Of a stretch of 64,000 bases of DNA, positions 24,659 to 32,736 are shown piece after piece. Source of the DNA: Lonepinella sp042485795. Lineage in GTDB: Bacteria > Pseudomonadota > Gammaproteobacteria > Enterobacterales > Pasteurellaceae. The notes below the pieces were generated by a model. It worked only from the letters and a program-made list of their open reading frames with translations. It was not told the origin of the DNA and made no database searches. Made by a program: the position numbers and the translations under genes. How positions within the stretch are numbered: the first letter of the stretch is position 1; every line of letters starts with the position of its first letter. Where the stretch lies: the NCBI RefSeq assembly GCF_042485795.1, contig NZ_CP169368.1:1550001-1614000 (forward strand), in the 5' to 3' direction.

Positions 24659-26587
24659 ATGGCATTAATTAGTTTAACCAACGGCTACCTTTCTTTTAGC
24701 GATCACCCTTTGCTTGATCATTGCGATCTACATATTGAACCAAACGAGCGTGTTTGTTTAGTAGGACGCAATGGTGCTGGTAAATCTACCCTACTCAAAA
24801 TTCTGGCTGGCGATACTGTCATGGATGATGGCAAATTGCTATTAAGCCAAGATCTAGTCGTTTCTCGTTTAGAACAAGATCCGCCACGCACAGCAAGTGG
24901 TAACGTGTTTGATTATGTGGCAGAGGGAATTGGGCATTTAGCCGATTTATTGAAAGAATATCATCATTTATCTACTCAATTAGAACAGGATTATAGCGAA
25001 AGCCTACTCAATCAACTCGCCAACGTGCAAGCTAAATTAGAACACAATAACGGCTGGCAATTTGATAATAAAATCAAGGAAGTGTTAATTAAACTCCAGC
25101 TTAATCCTGATACAAAATTATCAGATTTATCTGGCGGTTGGTTACGCAAAGCCGCTCTTGCTCGAGCATTAGTGTGTAATCCTGATGTGTTATTATTAGA
25201 CGAACCCACCAATCATTTAGATGTAGATGCGATTGAATGGTTAGAAGAATTTTTACTGGAATTTAAAGGCAGTATCGTATTTATTTCTCACGACCGTTCT
25301 TTTATTCGCAAAATGGCAACACGTATAGTGGATCTTGACCGAGGAAAACTCGTGTCTTATTCAGGTGATTACGACACTTATCTCACCACCAAAGAAGAAA
25401 ATCTGCGAGTGGAAGAATTGCAAAATGCCCTATTTGATAAAAAACTTGCTCAAGAAGAAGTCTGGATTCGGCAAGGCATTAAAGCTAGACGTACACGTAA
25501 TGAAGGACGAGTACGTGCATTAAAAGCCTTACGAGAAGAACGCCGTCAACGCCGAGATCAGCTTGGCACAGCAAAATTACAACTAGACCAATCTAGCCGT
25601 TCGGGCAAAATTGTATTTGAACTAGAAAACGCCAATTTTGAGATTGACGGTAAAAAATTGCTATCCAATTTCAGCACCAATATTATGCGAGGCGATAAAA
25701 TTGCTTTAGTGGGAGCCAATGGTTGTGGAAAAACGACTTTTATTAAACTATTACTCGAACAACTTAACCCCACTTCAGGAAAAATCCGTTGTGGCACCAA
25801 ATTAGACATTGCCTATTTCGACCAATATCGGGTGGATCTTGATCCCGAAAAATCTGTTATGGATAATGTCGCAGACGGCAAGCAAGATATTGAAGTCAAC
25901 GGCATTAAACGTCATGTTTTAGGCTATTTGCAAGATTTCTTATTTCCACCCAAACGAGCCATGACCCCTGTCAAAGCCCTGTCAGGCGGTGAACGCAATC
26001 GCTTATTGTTGGCAAAATTATTATTAAAGCCGAATAATTTATTAATTCTGGACGAACCAACTAACGATTTAGATGTGGAAACCCTTGAATTATTGGAAGA
26101 AATTCTCGCCGATTATCAAGGCACGCTACTCATCGTCAGCCACGACCGTCAATTTATTGATAACGTTGCTACCGAATGTTATATGTTTGAAGGCGATGGT
26201 GTGTTGAATAAATATGTGGGTGGTTATTTTGATGCCAAACAACAACAAGCCAATTTCTTTGCTCAAAAAGCCTTGAATGAACCCGTTAAGAAAACAGAAA
26301 AAACTGCGGTGGAAAATCCCAAAGTTGCTGAAAAACCGAAAAAACAAGCGGTGAAACTCTCTTACAAAGAACAACGGGAATTGGAACAATTACCGCAACA
26401 ATTAGAAGAATTAGAACAAAAAATTACCGCACTTCAAACGGAAGTGGGTAGCCCTGAATTTTTCCAACAACCACACGAAACTACCACTGAAAAATTGCAA
26501 CAGTTGGCTGATTTAGAAAGTGAATTAGAGCTGGCGTTTTTAAGGTGGGAAGAGTTGGAAGAAAAACGTTCTGCCACTCTGCACTAA
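24659..26587 (+). CDS. uup: ABC-F ATPase Uup
   Basis: Uup is a soluble ABC-F protein that acts on ribosomes and affects excision of transposons. The 642 residues contain two ATPase domains (Walker A GRNGAGKST and GANGCGKTT; signatures LSGGW and LSGGE; Walker B LLLDEPTNHLD and LILDEPTNDLD), the linker between them, and a C-terminal coiled coil (about 555-640) rich in Glu and Leu. The final codons (Leu-His-stop) lie inside the first copy of the 104-bp palindromic element, so the element has supplied the end of the gene. Confidence 0.93.
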   Translation: MALISLTNGYLSFSDHPLLDHCDLHIEPNERVCLVGRNGAGKSTLLKILAGDTVMDDGKLLLSQDLVVSRLEQDPPRTASGNVFDYVAEGIGHLADLLKEYHHLSTQLEQDYSESLLNQLANVQAKLEHNNGWQFDNKIKEVLIKLQLNPDTKLSDLSGGWLRKAALARALVCNPDVLLLDEPTNHLDVDAIEWLEEFLLEFKGSIVFISHDRSFIRKMATRIVDLDRGKLVSYSGDYDTYLTTKEENLRVEELQNALFDKKLAQEEVWIRQGIKARRTRNEGRVRALKALREERRQRRDQLGTAKLQLDQSSRSGKIVFELENANFEIDGKKLLSNFSTNIMRGDKIALVGANGCGKTTFIKLLLEQLNPTSGKIRCGTKLDIAYFDQYRVDLDPEKSVMDNVADGKQDIEVNGIKRHVLGYLQDFLFPPKRAMTPVKALSGGERNRLLLAKLLLKPNNLLILDEPTNDLDVETLELLEEILADYQGTLLIVSHDRQFIDNVATECYMFEGDGVLNKYVGGYFDAKQQQANFFAQKALNEPVKKTEKTAVENPKVAEKPKKQAVKLSYKEQRELEQLPQQLEELEQKITALQTEVGSPEFFQQPHETTTEKLQQLADLESELELAFLRWEELEEKRSATLH

Positions 26588-26680
26588 CATATAGTGTTAC
26601 AAATAGTCTTAATGCTCCACATTCTCTTATAATAGATGCGGAGCATCGTCAATATGCTTAACCCCGTACGCCAGTGTGGG
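26577..26680 (+). repeat. 104-bp palindromic element, copy 1
   Basis: Matches the element at 27566-27669 over 89 of 104 bases without gaps and in the same orientation. The ends are inverted repeats (left CTCTGCACTAACATATAGTG, right from CCCCGTACGCCAGTGTGGG) and the centre is a second hairpin ATGCTCC/GGAGCAT around CTTATAATAGATGC. It overlaps the end of uup. No coding capacity. Confidence 0.9.
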
Positions 26681-26829
26681 ACAATATATCTACAGGCACA
26701 ACAACAAATAAAACCTATCTAGTCAGCACATTCCCTATCTCCATTTTTGTGATCATCATTCCAAAATCTGCGGTAAAAAATATTGGATTTTTTGAAATGG
26801 ATATAGATTAATTTGCCCGAGCAAACAGC

Positions 26830-26858
26830 TTGTCTGTTGGGGAATGATAAATTATAAT
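26830..26858 (+). promoter_or_regulatory. Promoter and operator of the higBA-type module
   Basis: TTGTCT (26830-26835), a 17-bp spacer and a perfect TATAAT (26853-26858). The inverted repeat AACAG-N5-CTGTT (26824-26838) covers the -35 region, a plausible operator for autoregulation by the antitoxin. RNA would start near 26865, close to the ribosome-binding site, so the leader would be very short. Confidence 0.5.
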
Positions 26859-26875
26859 CTATGGAGAATTTATAT

Positions 26876-27250
26876 ATGACAAAAATGGAAAATTGGGACG
26901 TTATTGTACAAGATGACGTAAAAGATTGGTTGGCAACATTAGATCTAGATGATGCGAATAAAATATATTCTACAATAGGTATGTTAATGGAGCATGGACA
27001 TCGTTTAGGTCGTCCTTATGTAGATACGTTACGGCAATCAAAATATCCCAATATGAAAGAATTACGCATACAATCTAAGCTATCAGTTTTTCGTTTATTT
27101 TTCATTTTTGATCCCTTAAGGCTAGCGATTATTCTTTGCGGAGGCGATAAAAAAGGCAAAAATGAGAAACTTTTTTATACCACCATGATAGCAAAAGCCG
27201 AACAACTTTATGAACTTTATTTAAGCAACTTACAATTGGAGAATAAATAA
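26876..27250 (+). CDS. HigB-type (Gp49-like) toxin
   Basis: A 124-residue protein of the RelE/HigB superfamily, phage Gp49-like branch: MENWDVIVQDDVKDWLATL, MLMEHGHRLGRPYVDTLR, NMKELRIQSKLSVFRLFFIFDPLR and ILCGGDKKGKNEKLFY. This is the arrangement of ribosome-dependent mRNA interferases. The start at 26876 follows GGAGA by eight bases; an ATG at 26861 lies before that site. The toxin comes first and its stop overlaps the antitoxin start (TAATG), as in higBA and the competence-linked toxTA pair of H. influenzae. No Sxy-type CRP site is visible. Confidence 0.82.
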   Translation: MTKMENWDVIVQDDVKDWLATLDLDDANKIYSTIGMLMEHGHRLGRPYVDTLRQSKYPNMKELRIQSKLSVFRLFFIFDPLRLAIILCGGDKKGKNEKLFYTTMIAKAEQLYELYLSNLQLENK

Positions 27251-27558
27251 TGGAAGGATTTACTCGCTTAGAAGACATATTAGCTGAAATGCCGATTGAA
27301 CGCCAAGAAAAAATCAAACAAGAAACTGAACGAATGTTAATGGAGCTTAGACTGGCTGAAATTCGTGAAGAATTGGAACTCTCCCAGCAACAACTTGCCA
27401 AAGAACTCAACATTAGCCAACCGTCCGTAGTGGCGATGGAAAAACGGGGTAATGATATTCGCCTTTCGTCTGTGAAACGTTATGTGGAAGCAATGGGTGG
27501 AAAACTCAGCTTATCAGTAGCATTGCCTACGGGTAAAACTGTTTCTTTTGCGTTATAA
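27250..27558 (+). CDS. HigA-type antitoxin, XRE-family helix-turn-helix
   Basis: A 102-residue protein. The N-terminal 50 residues (MEGFTRLEDILAEMPIERQEKI) are probably the toxin-binding helices. The helix-turn-helix is LAEIREELELSQQQLAKELNISQPSVVAMEKRG-like (about residues 38-72), the XRE/Cro type. It likely neutralises the upstream toxin and represses the promoter. Downstream, eight bases later, lies the second copy of the palindromic element. Confidence 0.85.
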   Translation: MEGFTRLEDILAEMPIERQEKIKQETERMLMELRLAEIREELELSQQQLAKELNISQPSVVAMEKRGNDIRLSSVKRYVEAMGGKLSLSVALPTGKTVSFAL

Positions 27559-27565
27559 TACGCTA

Positions 27566-27669
27566 CCCTGCACTAGCGTACAGGGTTACAAATAGTCTTG
27601 ATGCTCTGCATCTGCTTATAATAAATGCGAAGCATCGTCAAGATGCTTAACCCCGTACGCCAGTGCGGG
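27566..27669 (+). repeat. 104-bp palindromic element, copy 2
   Basis: The better-preserved copy. Ends: CCCTGCACTAGCGTACAGGG at 27566-27585 and its near-inverse in 27648-27669 (CCCCGTACGCCAGTGCGGG). The centre is a stem of ATGCT.. GCAT with ATGC..AGCAT around CTTATAATAA. The pairs CC/GG in copy 1 and CT/GA in copy 2 show drift of the inner stem. It ends 20 bp before the parE start codon; a GTG within it is in frame with parE but has no ribosome-binding site. Confidence 0.92.
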
Positions 27670-27689
27670 TCAATAATAAAGATAACAAT

Positions 27690-29639
27690 ATGACCGAAAA
27701 ACAATACGATTCTATTAACATTCAAGTCCTTAAAGGGCTGGAGCCTGTACAGGTTCGCCCTGGTATGTACACCGATACCACTCGCCCTAACCATTTAGGG
27801 CAAGAAGTCATTGACAACAGTGTGGACGAAGCCCTAGCGGGTTATGCCAACAAAATTGAAGTGATTTTACACAAAGATCAATCCCTTGAAGTCACCGATA
27901 ACGGTCGGGGTATGCCTGTGGATATGCACCCTACCGAAAAAATGTCAGGTGTCGAAGTCATTTTGACCAAATTACACGCTGGCGGTAAATTTTCCAATAA
28001 AAATTATGAATTCTCAGGCGGTTTGCACGGTGTTGGCATTTCTGTAGTGAATGCCCTTTCCGAACGAGTTGATGTCACCATTAAACGCAACGGCGAAGTA
28101 CATCATATTGCATTTGAGAACGGCGAAAAAGTCAAAGAACTTGAAGTAGTTGGTAGTTGTGGTCGGCGAAATACAGGTACAACGGTACATTTTAAACCGA
28201 ATCCCAAATATTTTGATAGTGATAAATTTTCCGTATCTCGCTTACGTCATTTATTACGAGCCAAAGCAGTACTTTGCTCAGGGCTTGAAATTAAATTTAT
28301 CGATGAAGTCAATGGCACCGAAGATAGTTGGCTTTATCAAGATGGTTTATCTGATTATTTAAGCGAAGCCGTCAATGGTCTTACTACCCTGCCTGAAATG
28401 CCGTTTGTTGGTGAATTTAAAGGCAATTCCGAAGCGGTTTCTTGGGCATTATTATGGCTGCCCGAAGGTGGCGAATTACTGAGTGAAAGCTACGTGAATT
28501 TAATTCCTACTGTTCTAGGTGGCACCCATGTCAATGGCTTGCGTCAAGGCTTGCTTGATGCAATGCGTGAATTCTGTGAATTTCACAATCTATTACCACG
28601 TAATATCAAACTTACCGCTGATGATTTGTGGGATCGTTGTGCGTATGTACTGTCGCTTAAAATGCACGATCCTCAATTTTCAGGACAAACCAAAGAACGG
28701 CTTTCTTCTCGTCAAAGTGCGGTGTTTATCGGCGGTGTGGTGAAAGATGCCTTTAGCCTTTGGTTAAATAATAATGTTGAACAAGCCAAAGCCTTGGCGG
28801 AAATGGCAATTAGCTCGGCACAAAAACGATTAAATGCCGCTAAAAAAGTAGTACGTAAGAAACTTACTTCAGGACCTGCTCTGCCAGGAAAATTAGCAGA
28901 TTGCTCACAACAGGACTTAGATCACACAGAACTTTTTTTAGTGGAGGGGGATTCTGCTGGCGGTTCAGCCAAACAAGCTCGTAATCGGGATTATCAAGCA
29001 ATTTTGCCATTGCGAGGGAAAATTTTAAATACTTGGGAAGTGGCATCAGATCAGGTGTTAGGCTCAGAAGAAGTGCATAATATTGCGGTAGCACTAGGGA
29101 TCGATCCTGATAGTGATGACTTAACTCAACTACGCTATGGCAAAGTGTGTATTTTGGCTGATGCGGATAGTGATGGTTTGCATATTGCTACACTACTCTG
29201 TGCTTTATTCTTACGTCATTTTCCAAAGCTAGTCGAAAAAGGTCATGTTTTCGTGGCAATGCCTCCGCTATATCGCATCGACTTAGGTAAAGAAGTTTAT
29301 TATGCCCTTGATGAAAGCGAAAAAGACGGTATTTTGGATAGACTTAAAGGAAAACGAGGGCAATTAAATGTTCAGCGGTTCAAAGGGTTAGGGGAAATGA
29401 ATCCAAGCCAATTACGAGAAACCACCATGGATCCGAATACTCGCCGCTTGGTACAGTTAACCTACCAAGATGAAAGCGAAAGTGCGGTGCAAAATTCTCA
29501 AGAAATTGTGAGTAAAACTAGCGAAATTTTACCCAATGATACGTTTGAATTAATGGATATGTTACTCAATAAAAAACGAGCAGATGATCGCAAAAACTGG
29601 TTACAAACCAAAGGCGATCAAGTAGATTTATCAGTTTAA
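27690..29639 (+). CDS. parE: DNA topoisomerase IV subunit B
   Basis: ParE is the ATPase subunit of topoisomerase IV, which unlinks daughter chromosomes. The 649 residues contain the GHKL ATP-binding site (EVIDNSVDEALAGYA, VTDNGRGMPV, GLHGVGISVVNALS), the transducer, and the TOPRIM domain (LFLVEGDSAGGSAKQARNRDYQAILPLRGKILN, CILADADSDGLH). The start at 27690 gives the family N-terminus MTEKQYDSINIQVL. It is directly downstream of the palindromic element and 12 bp before parC. Confidence 0.96.
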   Translation: MTEKQYDSINIQVLKGLEPVQVRPGMYTDTTRPNHLGQEVIDNSVDEALAGYANKIEVILHKDQSLEVTDNGRGMPVDMHPTEKMSGVEVILTKLHAGGKFSNKNYEFSGGLHGVGISVVNALSERVDVTIKRNGEVHHIAFENGEKVKELEVVGSCGRRNTGTTVHFKPNPKYFDSDKFSVSRLRHLLRAKAVLCSGLEIKFIDEVNGTEDSWLYQDGLSDYLSEAVNGLTTLPEMPFVGEFKGNSEAVSWALLWLPEGGELLSESYVNLIPTVLGGTHVNGLRQGLLDAMREFCEFHNLLPRNIKLTADDLWDRCAYVLSLKMHDPQFSGQTKERLSSRQSAVFIGGVVKDAFSLWLNNNVEQAKALAEMAISSAQKRLNAAKKVVRKKLTSGPALPGKLADCSQQDLDHTELFLVEGDSAGGSAKQARNRDYQAILPLRGKILNTWEVASDQVLGSEEVHNIAVALGIDPDSDDLTQLRYGKVCILADADSDGLHIATLLCALFLRHFPKLVEKGHVFVAMPPLYRIDLGKEVYYALDESEKDGILDRLKGKRGQLNVQRFKGLGEMNPSQLRETTMDPNTRRLVQLTYQDESESAVQNSQEIVSKTSEILPNDTFELMDMLLNKKRADDRKNWLQTKGDQVDLSV

Positions 29640-29651
29640 GAAACAAGAAAT

Positions 29652-31901
29652 ATGAGCGAAATCAATTACGAGGGCATTGAACAAATGCCACTGCGGACTT
29701 TCACTGAAAGTGCCTATTTAAATTATTCCATGTATGTCATTATGGATCGTGCCTTACCTTTTATTGGGGACGGTCTAAAACCTGTACAACGCCGTATTAT
29801 TTATTCCATGTCTGAACTCGGCTTAAACGCCAGTGCAAAATATAAAAAATCTGCTCGCACCGTGGGAGACGTGTTGGGTAAATTCCACCCACATGGCGAC
29901 AGTGCCTGTTATGAAGCCATGGTATTAATGGCACAACCCTTTTCTTACCGCTATCCTTTAGTCGATGGGCAAGGAAACTGGGGGGCAGCTGATGATCCAA
30001 AATCCTTTGCCGCCATGCGTTATACGGAATCTCGTTTATCCAAAATCTCAGAAATGTTGCTCGGTGAATTAGGACAAGGTACGGTAGATTATCAACCGAA
30101 TTTTGATGGCACCCTGCAAGAACCACAATATTTGCCTGCTCGCCTACCGCATATTTTACTAAACGGTACAACAGGGATCGCTGTCGGTATGGCAACGGAT
30201 ATTCCACCACATAATATCAATGAAATTGCCGATGCTTGTGTCATGTTATTAGATAATCCTAACGCAACACTAGATGATTTATTAAGCATTGTGCAAGGTC
30301 CAGACTTCCCGACCGAGGCAGAAATTATTACCCCAAAAGCAGATATTCGCAAGATTTATGAACAAGGGCGTGGTTCAATTAAAATGCGTGCAGCATGGAC
30401 AAAAGAAGATGGTGAAATTATTATTACGGCTGTTCCACATCAATCCTCGCCCACTAAAATTCAGGCTCAAATTGCCGAACAAATGAATAGCAAAAAATTG
30501 CCTATGTTGGAAGATATGCGTGATGAAGCGGATCAAGATAATCCAGTGCGAATCGTATTAGTACCACGCTCTAATCGTGTTGATGTTGATGCGGTAATGG
30601 CTCATTTATTTGCGACCACTGATTTGGAGAGATCTTATCGAGTCAATATGAATATGATCGGGCTGGATCACAAACCCGCCGTGAAAGGCTTAGTCACAAT
30701 ATTGACTGAATGGTTACAATTCCGCCGTACTACGGTTACTCGCCGTTTGCATCATCGTTTGGATAAAATATTGGCTCGTTTACATATTTTAGAAGGCTTG
30801 ATGATTGCTTACTTAAATATTGACGAAGTGATTGAAATTATCCGCCATGAAGATGAACCAAAAGCAGAATTAATGACTCGCTTTAATTTAACAGATGAAC
30901 AAGCAGAAGCCATTTTAAATTTACGTTTACGCCATTTAGCCAAATTAGAAGAACAAGAATTGCAAGCGGAGCAAAATAAACTTGAAGAAGAACGTTCACA
31001 GTTAGAAACCTTACTTAGTTCCGAACGCCGTTTAAATAGCTTAATCAAAAAAGAAATTCAACAAGATGCAAAAACTTACGCCAGCTCACGCCGTTCTCCA
31101 TTAATTGAACGAGCGGAAGCTAAAGCTATTTCAGAAACTGAAATGTTACCAGCCGAAGCAGTAACAGTGATTCTCTCTGAAATGGGCTGGGTCCGTTGTG
31201 CCAAAGGTCACGAGATTGATGTGACAGGGTTAAGCTATAAAGCAGGTGATAAATATCTTGACCATGCTCAAGGTAAGAGCAACCAACCAGCGGTATTTAT
31301 TGATAGCACGGGACGCAGTTATGCACTTGATCCATTGAGTTTACCGTCCGCTCGCTCACAAGGTGAACCACTCACTGGTAAACTAGCGTTACCGACAGGG
31401 GCGAATGTAGTACAAGTGTTAATTGAAAATAATGATCAGGCTTTGTTAATGTCTTCCAGTGCTGGTTATGGTTTCATTTGTCAATTTGAAGACTTGGTGG
31501 CACGTAATAAAGCAGGCAAAGCTGTGATTAGCTTACCTGAAAATGCCAATGTGTTACCAACCAAAATTTTGCCAAAAAACACCGCACTTTTAGTCGCATT
31601 AACGCAAGCTGGACGAATGTTAATTTTCCCTGTCGCTGATTTACCACAATTAGCAAAAGGAAAAGGCAATAAAATTGTCACCATATCTTCAGCGGATCTA
31701 AAAGCAGGTAAAGACTGTCTAATAAAATTACTGTTAATTTCCGAACAAGCCAGCCTTGTATTCCATTCAGGTAAACGGAAAATCACCCTTAAACCAGAAG
31801 ATTTACAAAAATTCCGTGCAGAACGCGGTCGAAAAGGTTCAAGTTTACCGCGAGGCTTACATAGTGGTGTGGAAATTGAAGTCATTGAACCCGTAGAATA
31901 A
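29652..31901 (+). CDS. parC: DNA topoisomerase IV subunit A
   Basis: ParC cuts and rejoins the gate segment. The 749 residues include the winged-helix site with the quinolone-resistance region GKFHPHGDSACYEAMV. The residues at 84 and 88 are Ser and Glu, the wild-type (fluoroquinolone-susceptible) state. The active-site tyrosine lies in AAMRYTESRLS. The coiled-coil tower (GLTDEQAEAIL-like NLTDEQAEAILNLRLRHL) and the C-terminal beta-pinwheel follow. It forms an operon with parE and is followed by a terminator. Confidence 0.96.
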   Translation: MSEINYEGIEQMPLRTFTESAYLNYSMYVIMDRALPFIGDGLKPVQRRIIYSMSELGLNASAKYKKSARTVGDVLGKFHPHGDSACYEAMVLMAQPFSYRYPLVDGQGNWGAADDPKSFAAMRYTESRLSKISEMLLGELGQGTVDYQPNFDGTLQEPQYLPARLPHILLNGTTGIAVGMATDIPPHNINEIADACVMLLDNPNATLDDLLSIVQGPDFPTEAEIITPKADIRKIYEQGRGSIKMRAAWTKEDGEIIITAVPHQSSPTKIQAQIAEQMNSKKLPMLEDMRDEADQDNPVRIVLVPRSNRVDVDAVMAHLFATTDLERSYRVNMNMIGLDHKPAVKGLVTILTEWLQFRRTTVTRRLHHRLDKILARLHILEGLMIAYLNIDEVIEIIRHEDEPKAELMTRFNLTDEQAEAILNLRLRHLAKLEEQELQAEQNKLEEERSQLETLLSSERRLNSLIKKEIQQDAKTYASSRRSPLIERAEAKAISETEMLPAEAVTVILSEMGWVRCAKGHEIDVTGLSYKAGDKYLDHAQGKSNQPAVFIDSTGRSYALDPLSLPSARSQGEPLTGKLALPTGANVVQVLIENNDQALLMSSSAGYGFICQFEDLVARNKAGKAVISLPENANVLPTKILPKNTALLVALTQAGRMLIFPVADLPQLAKGKGNKIVTISSADLKAGKDCLIKLLLISEQASLVFHSGKRKITLKPEDLQKFRAERGRKGSSLPRGLHSGVEIEVIEPVE

Positions 31902-31912
31902 TATAAAATCAA

Positions 31913-31944
31913 AAATAGGAGAAAATTTCTCCTATTTCTATTTT
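31913..31944 (+). terminator. Terminator of parE-parC
   Basis: AAATAGGAGAAA (31913-31924) and TTTCTCCTATTT (31926-31937) are perfectly complementary; the loop must open by a few pairs. A T-rich tail (CTATTTTG) follows. Confidence 0.7.
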
Positions 31945-32001
31945 GAAAACAAGCGAATATGTTTTAAAATAACATATCACTCTATTTTACGTTTTCAACT
32001 T

Positions 32002-32562
32002 ATGAAACTGAATTTTCCAACAATACTAACGATTTTCCGAGTCATATTGATTCCATTTTTTGTCATTGCGTTCTATTTACCCGCACACTGGACAAATATT
32101 GTTACCACTGCAATCTTTTTTATTGCCTCTATCACTGATTTATTTGACGGCTATTTAGCTCGAAAATGGAAACAAACAACTCGTTTCGGTGCATTCTTAG
32201 ACCCTGTTGCAGATAAAGTAATTGTTTCTGCTGCTTTGATTTTGATTGTAGAATATTACCACGCATTCTGGATCACAATTCCTGCCATTGTCGTCATCTC
32301 AAGAGAAATCATTGTTTCCGCCTTACGCGAATGGATGGCTGAAGTCGGTAGCCGTGCCAAAGTAGCTGTTTCTTGGATTGGCAAAGTTAAAACTACCTCT
32401 CAAATGCTATCACTTGGTGGATTACTATGGCGTTATAACGAATTAATGGAATATGCTGCTATTGCTCTGCTTTATGTCGCTGCGATTTTGACTATTTGGT
32501 CAATGTTGCAATATTTAAATGCAGCTAAAGAGCCATTATTACGAAATCATAGTGATGAATAA
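32002..32562 (+). CDS. pgsA: CDP-diacylglycerol-glycerol-3-phosphate 3-phosphatidyltransferase
   Basis: PgsA makes phosphatidylglycerol phosphate, the precursor of phosphatidylglycerol and cardiolipin, in the inner membrane. The 186-residue protein carries the complete CDP-alcohol phosphatidyltransferase motif, DG-x2-AR-x8-G-x3-D-x3-D (DGYLARKWKQ...GAFLDPVADK), and five to six membrane segments. It lies 100 bp after parC behind a terminator, so it likely has its own promoter. Confidence 0.95.
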   Translation: MKLNFPTILTIFRVILIPFFVIAFYLPAHWTNIVTTAIFFIASITDLFDGYLARKWKQTTRFGAFLDPVADKVIVSAALILIVEYYHAFWITIPAIVVISREIIVSALREWMAEVGSRAKVAVSWIGKVKTTSQMLSLGGLLWRYNELMEYAAIALLYVAAILTIWSMLQYLNAAKEPLLRNHSDE

Positions 32563-32680
32563 TTCCTCATCACTATATTAAACCATAGTCTTAATAGCAA
32601 ATACGTCCAACAATAACGAGATAATGCCTATTTAAAAGGATATTTCCCACATATTCCATAATGAGAAATTTCCCAAAAAA

Positions 32681-32712
32681 ATAACCGCACTTTAATCCTA
32701 AAATGCGGTTAT
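32681..32712. terminator. Hairpin between pgsA and pntB, built from uptake-like sequences
   Basis: ATAACCGCA (32681-32689) pairs with TGCGGTTAT (32704-32712). The left arm holds a full uptake core and the right arm a one-mismatch copy. The position between two convergent genes fits a terminator, although no long T-tract follows. The rest of the 170-bp gap shows nothing else. Confidence 0.55.
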
Positions 32713-32736
32713 ATTGCAAATATTTTTACAGCAAAA

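Noticed and set aside
26577..27669. A composite transposon around the TA module
   Set aside because: No transposase and no target-site duplication could be seen at either copy; only the palindromic units are supported.
27663..27689. GTG start for parE inside the palindromic element
   Set aside because: No ribosome-binding site and the extra nine residues are not in the ParE family; the ATG at 27690 gives the normal N-terminus.
29895..29925. Fluoroquinolone-resistance change in parC
   Set aside because: The residues at 84 and 88 are the wild-type Ser and Glu.
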